From JAEKLB01 sp050249235 (GTDB lineage: Bacteria > Actinomycetota > Acidimicrobiia > Acidimicrobiales > CADCSY01), in NCBI GenBank assembly GCA_050249235.1, contig JBFWQW010000069.1:1-15051 (forward strand): a DNA stretch of 15,051 bases, given 5' to 3'. The notes beneath the pieces were generated by a model that saw nothing but the letters and a program-made list of their open reading frames with translations, was not told where the DNA came from and did no database searches. A program made the position numbers and the translations under genes. This document shows positions 1 to 8,700 of this stretch, piece by piece; the first letter of the stretch is position 1, and every line of letters starts with the position of its first letter.

Positions 1-312
1 GTGCTCGGCCGCATCGGCGACGTCGTCGTCACCGGCGGCGAGATGGTGTGGCCGGACGCGGTGGAGCCGGTCCTCGCCGCCCTGCCCGGCATCGCCGTGG
101 TGGCCGTGGGCGGCCGCCCCGACCCCGCGTGGGGCCACCGGGTGGTGGCCTGGGTCGTGCCCGCCGACCGGTCGGCGCCACCCGCCCTCGACGCCCTCCG
201 CGACGCCGTGAAGGCCGTCCTGCCGGCCTACAGCGCTCCCCGGGAGCTCGTCCTCGTGGACGCCCTGCCCCGCACCCCCCTCGGCAAGCTCCGCCGCCAC
301 CTCCTGACGTGA
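1..312 (+). CDS. AMP-forming acyl-CoA synthetase / ligase, C-terminal fragment (5' truncated by window)
   Basis: This is the C-terminal lid domain of an adenylate-forming (ANL) enzyme, which activates a carboxylic acid with ATP and passes it to CoA. The visible 103 residues begin with the A8 hinge motif, GRIGDVVVTGGEMVWPDAVE, and end with PRTPLGKLRR. The lysine at visible residue 96 is the family's conserved catalytic lysine of the adenylation step. The gene runs in from outside the window, so the GTG at position 1 is an internal valine and not a start. The substrate-binding core is absent, so fatty acyl-CoA ligase and MenE-type o-succinylbenzoate ligase cannot be told apart. The stop is TGA at 310-312. 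The next gene starts about 74 nt downstream with its own apparent promoter. Confidence 0.85.
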   Translation: MLGRIGDVVVTGGEMVWPDAVEPVLAALPGIAVVAVGGRPDPAWGHRVVAWVVPADRSAPPALDALRDAVKAVLPAYSAPRELVLVDALPRTPLGKLRRHLLT

Positions 313-351
313 CCGTTCGTTGGCGACCCAGCCGGGGTCGTTCCGGATGAG

Positions 352-385
352 TCGACCGAGAACGGGCTTCCCTAGCCTCGGGGAG

Positions 386-388
<3 letters not shown>
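352..388 (+). promoter_or_regulatory. Probable leaderless promoter of the DUF255 gene
   Basis: TAGCCT at 373-378 fits the actinobacterial -10 pattern TANNNT. It is followed by exactly 7 nt and then the GTG at 386, so transcription would begin at the start codon itself. TCGACC at 352-357 is a plausible -35, although the 15-nt spacer is short. The purine-rich GGGGAGG runs straight into the GTG and is too close to serve as a Shine-Dalgarno site. The start is predicted from family alignment and spacing only. Confidence 0.45.
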
Positions 389-2362
<1,974 letters not shown>

Positions 2363-2382
2363 CCCGCCCCACCCCCCGGTCC

Positions 2383-2433
2383 CGAACTCGGTGCGCAGGT
2401 CACCGCTCAGCGGCGAGATCCGCACCGAGTTCG
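2383..2433. repeat. 51-nt palindromic element, copy 1
   Basis: Perfect 13-bp arms, CGAACTCGGTGCG at 2383-2395 and its reverse complement at 2421-2433, flank a 25-nt centre. The centre folds on itself around CCGC-TCA-GCGG, so the whole unit is one long imperfect hairpin. It starts 20 nt after the DUF255 stop. It may act as a terminator without a U-tract, or be a REP/MITE-like interspersed repeat. A second copy lies at 2509-2559, with 44 of 51 positions identical. Confidence 0.85.
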
Positions 2434-2467
2434 CCGTCGGTGCCGCCACCCGGAAGGCCCACGCCTC

Positions 2468-2477
2468 GGGTGCACCC
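2468..2477. repeat. 10-bp perfect palindrome between the two 51-nt elements
   Basis: GGGTGCACCC is a perfect self-complementary decamer located about midway between the two larger palindromes. No function can be assigned. It may be chance in GC-rich DNA. Confidence 0.3.
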
Positions 2478-2508
2478 ATGGCTTACCGGCCCCGAGCCCC
2501 GAAAAGCA

Positions 2509-2559
2509 CGAACTCGGTGCGGAGATCGCCGCTGAGGGGCGACGTCCGCACCGAGTTCG
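2509..2559. repeat. 51-nt palindromic element, copy 2
   Basis: This copy has the same 13-bp arms as copy 1, extended here by one more G:C pair (CGAACTCGGTGCGG with its complement at 2546-2559). The centre is also 25 nt counted between the 13-bp arms. It again pairs internally (AGATCGCC with GGCGACGT, 6 of 8). It begins 33 nt beyond the thiolase stop on the minus strand, so each of the two convergent genes has one copy just past its 3' end. The copies are direct repeats with a 126-nt period, and because each is palindromic they can also pair with each other. Confidence 0.85.
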
Positions 2560-2592
2560 CAGTGCAGGGCCGTGCTGGTGGCCGAGGGCCGA

Positions 2593-3794
2593 CTAGACGG
2601 TGGCCTTCTCCAGGACGTGGATGGCGCAGGTCGAGCCCAGGCCGATCACGTGGGTCATGCCGACCTTGGCGTCGGGGATCTGGCGGTCGCCGGCCTCGCC
2701 ACGGAGGTGCATCGACACCTCGACGAGGTTGGCGGCACCGGTGCAGCCGATGGGATGGCCCTTCGACACGAGGCCGCCCGACACGTTCACCGGGATCTTG
2801 CCGTCGCGGGACGACTGGCCCTCGTCGATGAACTTGCCGGCCATGCCCGGCTCGCAGAGCCGCAGGTTGTCGTAGTGGACCAGCTCGGCGGTGGCGAAGC
2901 AGTCGTGCAGCTCCACCAGGTCGAGGTCCTGCGGGTCGACGCCGGACATCTCGTAGGCCCGGTCGCCGCCAGGCGGGTGAGGGTGTTGACGTCCGGGGCC
3001 GCCATCTCGGTGTCGACGTACGGGTCGGTCGTCATCACCGAGGCGGAGATCTTGATGGCCCGCTTCTTCACGTCGTCGGGCATGGACTTCAGGCGCTCGC
3101 CGCTGACGAGCACGAGAGCCGCGGCGCCGTCGCCGGTGGGCCCGCACATCGGCAGCGTGTTGGGCCAGGCGATGACCTCGGCGTTCATGACCTCTTCGAG
3201 GGAGAACACCTTCTGGTACTGCGAGTACGGGTTCAGCGACGAGTTGAAGTGGCTCTTCACCGCCACCTTGGCGAACTGCTCGAAGCCGACGCCCTCGTTG
3301 TTGTTGGCGTACTCCATGCCGATCTCGGCGAACACGCCGGGCATGAGGCCCGTGCCGAGCACGCCCTCGGTGTACATGATCGAGCCTTGGCGTCCGGCCG
3401 GTGTGAAGACCTTCTTCTCGCCGCCGCCACCGCGGCCACCGACGCCGAGGAGGCCGGCCTTGCCCATCTTCTCGAAGCCGATGGCCAGGCCGACGTCCGA
3501 CAGGCCGGCCCTGATCTCGAGGTAGGCGACCCGCACCGCGTTGGCCCCGGTCGCGCAGGCGTTGACGACGTTGTACACCGGGATGCCGGTGGCGCCGATC
3601 TGGTCGAGGATGCGCTGGCCGGCACCGGCCTCCTGCATCGTCCCGCACCCGAGCACGTCGACGTCGGCCATCGTGACCTGGGCGTCGGCCAGGGCGGCCA
3701 TGGCGATCTCGCTCGCCATGTCGAGCGAGTCCTTGTCGGGGAACCGGCCGAACTTGTGCTGCGCGATCCCGATGATGAAGACGTCTTCAGACAT
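2593..3794 (-). pseudogene. Thiolase (SCP2/lipid-transfer type acetyl-CoA acetyltransferase), single frameshift
   Basis: This is a thiolase-superfamily protein of the non-specific lipid-transfer (SCP2) type, which makes or cleaves C-C bonds on acyl-CoA thioesters. Some actinobacterial relatives act as retro-aldolases in steroid side-chain breakdown. The N-terminal part, starting MSEDVFIIGIAQHKFGRF at ATG 3794, contains the nucleophile loop NACATG. The C-terminal part, in another frame, contains ELHDCF and GGLVSKGHPIGCTG and ends TCAIHVLEK. The reading frame changes near 2965-2970, between DVNTLTRLAA and DRAYEMSG. One extra base there would restore a roughly 400-aa protein of normal length. 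A Shine-Dalgarno (AAGGGGAG) overlaps the stop of the upstream DUF35 gene, 11 nt away, so the two are co-expressed. The break is either a real null mutation or a sequencing indel. The rest of the protein shows no decay, which favours an error or a very recent mutation. Confidence 0.85.
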
Positions 3795-3805
3795 GTGCGC
3801 TCCCC

Positions 3806-4207
3806 TTAAGCGGGCTCGAAGCCGAATGCCACGGCCTCGTTCCCATCGTCGTCGGTACCCAGCGTGTACGTGGTGAGCCGAACCGGCATCCCCAGCTTGA
3901 TGCTCTCAGGGGTGGCCTCGGCGTTGAGGATGTTCCCCTTCACGTGACCGCCACCGTCGAGGTCGACGATGGAGGAGACGTACGGCGCGGTGAGCCCCGG
4001 CGCCGCCCGCTGCACGATCGTGAAGGCCCGCACGGTGCCCGTGTTGGCGAGGTCGCGATCGGTGAAAGGTCCCGGCTGGAAGCACCTCGCGCAGGCGTTG
4101 CGGCGGCCGAAGTAGAGCGCACCGCAGTTCCCGCACTCTTGTGCCACCAGGTGGGGGTTGCCGTCGTCCAGCTTCAGGTAGCTGACGACCGGGATCTGGT
4201 TGGCCAT
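3806..4207 (-). CDS. DUF35 family zinc-ribbon / OB-fold protein, thiolase partner
   Basis: This 133-aa protein has the DUF35 (ChsH2-C-like) layout: a short N-terminal helix, a rubredoxin-like zinc ribbon and an OB fold. The zinc ligands are visible as C25-x2-C28 and C39-x2-C42. The OB-fold part includes GTVRAFTIVQRAAPG and PYVSSIVDLDGGGHVKGNI. In known systems such DUF35 proteins bind thiolase-like enzymes. Examples are the archaeal HMG-CoA synthase/acetoacetyl-CoA thiolase complex and the Ltp2-ChsH2 aldolase of steroid catabolism. Here the gene is directly upstream of a thiolase with an 11-nt gap, so the same partnership is inferred. ATG 4207 is chosen because it gives the family-typical N-terminus, MANQIPVVSYL. 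It has no Shine-Dalgarno, but TAGCGT lies 7 nt upstream, which suggests a leaderless mRNA. Confidence 0.88.
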   Translation of the reverse strand: MANQIPVVSYLKLDDGNPHLVAQECGNCGALYFGRRNACARCFQPGPFTDRDLANTGTVRAFTIVQRAAPGLTAPYVSSIVDLDGGGHVKGNILNAEATPESIKLGMPVRLTTYTLGTDDDGNEAVAFGFEPA

Positions 4208-4220
4208 GGCGGCGACGCTA
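4205..4220 (-). promoter_or_regulatory. Probable leaderless promoter of the DUF35-thiolase pair
   Basis: On the minus strand TAGCGT (plus 4215-4220) is followed by 7 nt, CGCCGCC, and then the ATG at 4207. The spacing matches a TANNNT -10 with transcription starting at the start codon. The hexamer includes the stop codon of the upstream nitroreductase. No clear -35 is seen. Confidence 0.4.
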
Positions 4221-4931
4221 TCTTGACCAGCCGGTCCAGTGCAGATTCGGGCGGCGCGGTCGTTGGACGGATCGGCCCGGCCCGTCGGGGACCGGATGGC
4301 CCAGCGCCACGGTGCCCACGGCCCGCCGCCCGGGGGGGACCCCGAGGGCCCGGAGCACCGCCTCCTCGTGGTCGAACAGGCCGAAGAAGCAGGCCCCGAG
4401 CCCCTCGGCCACGGCGGCCAGCAGGACGTGCTCGATGCCCATCCCCGCGTCGACCCACCAGTACGGCACCGCCCAGGCGTCGGGGCCGCCACCGAGGCCC
4501 GTCGCCGCCTTGTCCGCCTCGGCGTAGCGGGCCACGTAGGCCTGCGGGTCGGTGACGACCACGACCAACACGGGCGCCCGAAGCAACCCCTGCCAGCGGA
4601 ACCGGGCCCGGCCGGCCGGGTCGGGGAACGTCACCGACCAGTAGCGCTCCGTCTCGTCGCCCCGCAGCACCACCAGGTCGAGGCCCTGGCTGTTGCCGGC
4701 GGAGGGAGCCCGACCGGCGGTGGCCAGCACCCGGGCCAGCACCTCGTCGTCGACCGGTCGCCCGTCGAAGCTCCGCACCATCCGGCGCCTGGCGACGACC
4801 TCGTCGAAACCGGCCCCGGCCACGGCCACGATCCTCGCGTGCTCGGCCCGGGCTCGCCGATCGGGCCCGGGCCGGCGACAGCGCGGGTGGGCCAGCCAGG
4901 CCAGGCGGTCGTCCCGGGGTTCGTCAGGCAC
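4218..4931 (-). CDS. Nitroreductase family protein (FMN-dependent oxidoreductase)
   Basis: This is a 237-aa member of the NfsA/FRase-like nitroreductase fold, which usually binds FMN and reduces nitro, quinone or flavin-type substrates with NAD(P)H. The core starts at FDEVVARRRMVRSFDGRPV, the typical N-terminal FMN-phosphate-binding segment. It continues with APSAGNSQGLDLVVL and the C-terminal AVAEGLGACFFGLF and ALGVPPGRRAVGTVALGHP. The substrate is unknown. The first 40 or so residues, counted from GTG 4931, are Arg/Pro-rich and lack family similarity. GTG 4931 also lies at the edge of a GC hairpin with no Shine-Dalgarno, so the true start may be an internal GTG around the VAVAGAGFDEVV segment. 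The gene ends 10 nt before the DUF35 ATG on the same strand, but that pair has its own apparent -10, so the operon link is uncertain. Confidence 0.85.
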   Translation of the reverse strand: MPDEPRDDRLAWLAHPRCRRPGPDRRARAEHARIVAVAGAGFDEVVARRRMVRSFDGRPVDDEVLARVLATAGRAPSAGNSQGLDLVVLRGDETERYWSVTFPDPAGRARFRWQGLLRAPVLVVVVTDPQAYVARYAEADKAATGLGGGPDAWAVPYWWVDAGMGIEHVLLAAVAEGLGACFFGLFDHEEAVLRALGVPPGRRAVGTVALGHPVPDGPGRSVQRPRRPNLHWTGWSR

Positions 4932-4947
4932 CCGGGGGGGCCCCGGG
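4931..4947. terminator. Short GC-only hairpin between the unknown-function gene and the nitroreductase
   Basis: CCCGGGG at 4931-4937 and CCCCGGG at 4941-4947 form a perfect 7-bp stem with a 3-nt loop. It lies 15 nt after the TAG of the preceding minus-strand gene. No U-run follows, so this is at best a weak terminator or a translation-blocking structure over the upstream nitroreductase GTG. Confidence 0.35.
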
Positions 4948-4961
4948 AGGGGGTAGCCGGC

Positions 4962-5636
4962 CTAGGCCAGGGCGGCGAGGTCCTCGGCCATGGCCCACCC
5001 GAAGGCGACGAGGGTGTCGCCCTTGGCCGCGTTGACGGCGTCGAAGAGGGCCCGGACCTCGGCCGTGATCTTGTCCGGCTTGGCCGAGTCGTGGTCGAGG
5101 GCACAGGCCGGGCCGCCGTCGCCCTTGGCGATGAAGGCCCGCTCGTCGTACTCCGCGTCGACGCCGAAGCGCTTGGCCAGGCGCCGGCCCCAGGCCCGGT
5201 CCTCGCCGGTGGGCTTGTGGTCGGGGCGGGGCACCACGTCGTGGAGCTTGATGAAGGCGGAGAAGGCGTCGAAGCCGGAGGGGTCGACGAACCGGGTGCC
5301 GATCAGCACGTCCTCGTCGGGGAAGGCGAGGACGGCCCGCCGCAGCTGGTCGCCGATGGTGGCCTTGAGCGCCTCGCCCCGCTTGGCGGTGCGCTTGATC
5401 GACGCCAGGCCGATGAGCACACACGGGGTGCCCCCGATGCGCTCGAGCGTGCAGAACGAGAAGCCCTGCAGGACGCCGTTGCTCCGGGCCTGGGTGATGA
5501 GCACCCACTCCTCGCGCTGTTTGGAGAGGAGGCCGATGTCGTAGCTGGCCGGTCCGTCGGCGCAGAGATCGCCCATCTCGGCCAGCTCGGCATCACTGAG
5601 TGCGGTGCAATCCTTCGTCTCGACGTCGATGGCCAT
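4962..5636 (-). CDS. Protein of unknown function, possible GNAT-like fold
   Basis: I do not recognise this 224-aa protein with certainty. It starts MAIDVETKDCTALSDAEL and shows alternating hydrophobic strands, EEWVLITQ, GVLQGFSFCTLERIGGTPC and VLIGLASIKR. A segment with two stretches of RR/K follows (KATIGDQLRRAVLAFP). The pattern of strands, then a basic turn, then a helix is reminiscent of an acetyltransferase-like (GNAT) core, but no acetyl-CoA signature is clear enough to claim activity. There is no signal peptide or membrane segment. ATG 5636 is preceded by GGGGAG at about 10 nt. An upstream in-frame GTG near the promoter is less likely. It lies 92 nt downstream of dnaE with its own candidate promoter. 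Confidence 0.75.
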   Translation of the reverse strand: MAIDVETKDCTALSDAELAEMGDLCADGPASYDIGLLSKQREEWVLITQARSNGVLQGFSFCTLERIGGTPCVLIGLASIKRTAKRGEALKATIGDQLRRAVLAFPDEDVLIGTRFVDPSGFDAFSAFIKLHDVVPRPDHKPTGEDRAWGRRLAKRFGVDAEYDERAFIAKGDGGPACALDHDSAKPDKITAEVRALFDAVNAAKGDTLVAFGWAMAEDLAALA

Positions 5637-5676
5637 GAGGTCTGGGCTCCCCGATCTCTCGACACGTGCCGCCACA

Positions 5677-5694
5677 AGTATCGCGGAAATTCCG
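5677..5694 (-). promoter_or_regulatory. Candidate -10 and small palindrome ahead of the unknown-function gene
   Basis: GATACT on the minus strand (plus 5677-5682) could be a -10, giving a leader of roughly 33 nt that contains the GGGGAG ribosome site. CGGAA-A-TTCCG at 5684-5694 is an 11-bp palindrome in the spacer just upstream of it. No convincing -35 hexamer is seen. Confidence 0.3.
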
Positions 5695-5728
5695 GCCGAT
5701 CCCTCGTTCGAGTCCCTGAACGGCCTCG

Positions 5729-8700
5729 TCAGGCCAGCGCGGCGGCCCCGAACTCGCTCAGGAGCTCGCCCCGGAGGCCGTTCGACTCGTCGACCCGGAA
5801 CTCGTCGGAGAGCCGGATGGTCTGGGTGCCGACCACCACCACGACCGGCGACGGGCCGGGATGGGCGACGAGGAGCCGCTTCAGCGTGGACACCCGCTGC
5901 TCGTCGAGGCCGTGGGCCGGGAAGCGCACCTTCAGGGGCGGCGCCTCGTGGCTCACCTCGATCGGCACGATGTCCATGGCCATGATCTTGGGCAGGTCGT
6001 CGCGGGTGTCGAGGCGGCCCCGGACGGCGATCACCCGGTCGTCGGCCAGCTTCGAGCCGTGCTCGAGCATCGTCTTCGGGAACACCATCACCTCGAGGGC
6101 GGCCTCGAGGTCCTCGAGCACGAAGACGGCCATGAGCTCGCCCTTCTTCGTGTACTTGCGCTGGAGCCCGGTGACGACCCCGCCGACCGTCCGGAACCCC
6201 ACGTCGCCGCCCTGGGGGGCATCGCGCAGCTCGGCCAGGGTGCAGTCGGTCTGGCGCCGGAGCTGGTGCTCGATGCCCATGAGCGGGTGGTCGCTCACGT
6301 AGAGGCCGAGCATCTCCTTCTCGTAGGTGAGCCGGGTCATCTTGTCGAAGGCCGAGTCGGGGATCGTGATGGGCGCCTCGACCGGCGCCGTGTCGCCACC
6401 CATCGACCCGAACAGGTCGAACTGGCCCTCGGCCTCCTTGCGCCGGCGGGCCAGCGTGCGGTCGATGAGCAGCTCGTGGACCTCGAGGAGGCCCTTGCGC
6501 TCGTGGCCGAGGGAGTCGAAGCCGCCGGCCTTGATGAGCGACTCGATGGTGCGCTTGTTGAGAACTGAGAAGTCGACCCGGTCGCAGAAGTCGTGGAACG
6601 AGGTGAAGGGCCCGCCCCGCTCCCGCTCCTCGATCACGAGCCCGACGAGGCCCTCGCCCACGTTGCGCACCGCCGACAGCCCGAAGAGGATCACCGGCGT
6701 CGCCCCGCCGCCCTCGGCCGGTTCGAGCGCGACGGAGAAGTCGGAGAGCGACCGGTTGACGTCGGGCACCTCGACCTTGATCGAGTTGGTGCGGCACTCG
6801 TTGAGGTAGACGGCCGACTTGTCCTGGTTGTCCTTCACCGAGGTGAGCAGAGCGGCCAGGTACTCGACGGGATGGTTGGCCTTCAGCCAGGCCGTCTGGT
6901 AGGCGACCAGCCCGTAGCCGTAGGCGTGGGCCTTCGGGAAGGCGTAGTCGGCGAACGGCTCGATGATGTCGAACCACTGGCCCCCGAGCTCCCGCCCGTA
7001 GCCGGTGGCCTCGCAGGCGGCGACGAACGTCTCGCGCTCCTTCGCCATGAGCTCGCGGATCTTCTTCCCGCAGTTGTGGACGAGAAAGTCCTCGACGACC
7101 GCCCACGGTCGCCGCTGGTCCTTCATGCGGAAGTCGAAGCACTCGACCTCCCCCACGTACTCCACGCTGGTCACGGTGTCCCAGACCAGGTCGCCGGTGC
7201 GGAGGTCCTCCAGTCGTTCCGAGTAGAGGAGCCCGTTCAGCGTCTCGCGGTGGAGCACCTTCGATCGGATCGAGCCCGTCCCATCGACTCCGAGGTCGCG
7301 GGCCGAACGCCCGGCCGCCTCCTGGCGGCGGCGGAGCTCGGCGTCGAGGAACGACGCCGGTACGCCGATCCGGGTCGCGCTCCGGCCGCCCTTCCACTCG
7401 ACAAGCCAACGGGAGACCTTGGCGGCCTTGACCTTGGTGAGGTGCGGCTCGACGAGGCGAGCGAACGCCTTGGCCTGGCCCTTGTCGGCCATCGACAGCG
7501 TGTAATGCGTGCCGTGACCGGCGACCTCACGCCGGTGGAGGTTGGAGAGGATCCCGAAGCGGAGGAGCATCCGCTTCAGACCCAGCGCAAGGGTCTTGCT
7601 CTTCGTCCCGAAGTGCGCGCCCGACCGGTCGGCCCAGCCGTCGGCGCAGAAGTAGAGACCCAGGAAGCGCTCCACCTTGGCCGCCGGAAGGTTGAGGAGA
7701 CGGCGGGCGATCACCTTGTCGTGCGAGAGCCCGAGACCCCCGAGAATGGGCTCGAGCGCGAGGAGCTCGGCCTTTCGAAGGTGGATGCGGGTGACACCAC
7801 CCACGCTCTCCGACCTCGGCACGCGTCCGAAGTGAGAGACGAAGGCCGAGGTGAACGTCGCGAGGAGCTCGGGGTCGGTATTGCAGAAGAAGGCGTTCCG
7901 ATGCGGACCAGACCGGATGTCCGGCGTGTAGCCCTCCGAGAGGAGCAGCGCCGCCAGCTCGACCTCGGCCACCGACGCCTTGGCGCCTCCCTCGGTCGAG
8001 GTCCTCGCCACCACCCCAACGAGATCGCCGGGCTTCAGCGTGCCCAGCTCGACCCAATCGTCCTCGCCCAGGAAGGGATGGTCCTTCGTCGCCTCGATCG
8101 TGTAGCCCGTCGACGTGGTGAGTCGATACACCGGCTTCACGCCGACCGGCCAGACGTCGACGACGTCCTCGTGGCGGGTGACGTAGGTCTCCGTGTCGAT
8201 CGTCTGCAGTCGCCGGTCGGTCAACGACAGGAGCCGTTCGATCGGCACGTAGCCGCGGGACTTCGTGAGGACGAGCGTCCCCTTGGGGAAGCAGGCCTTC
8301 CGGAGGTTGTCGGCTTCGGCGAGCGAGTAGCCGGCGAACTTCTGGGCCACCCGCATCAGCGACTCTTGGTAGATCATCAGGCCGTAGGTGTCGCCCAGCA
8401 CCTCCTCGGCGTCCGGGTGGAGGTACTGCACCGGCTTGCGACCGTTCTTCCGGTCGGCGTAGTCGTTGTGCATGTTGGCCGCCATGGGCCCGGGCCGGTA
8501 GAGGGCCACGAGGGCGGCGACGTCGTCGAAGTTGGTCGGCGCGAGTGACCGCATGAGCGACCGCATCGGACCGCCCTCGAGCTGGAACACGCCGATGGAG
8601 TCGCCCCGCTTGAGGAGCTCGAGGGTGGCCTCGTCGTCGAGCGGGACGGCGTCGATGTCGGGCCGGGCGCCGGTGCTGCGCTCGATGAGGTCGAGGGCGT

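Noticed and set aside
1..3. GTG at position 1 as a true gene start
   Set aside because: The protein begins at the A8 hinge in the middle of an ANL enzyme, so this is a truncation by the window edge.
2960..2975. Programmed -1 ribosomal frameshift in the thiolase
   Set aside because: No slippery heptamer or well-placed downstream stem is seen, and thiolases are not known for this. A mutation or sequencing indel is simpler.
4962..7409. A continuous minus-strand open frame joining the 224-aa protein to sequence inside dnaE
   Set aside because: The upstream part reads dnaE in the wrong frame and is Arg/Pro-rich. The real gene begins at ATG 5636, which has a ribosome site.
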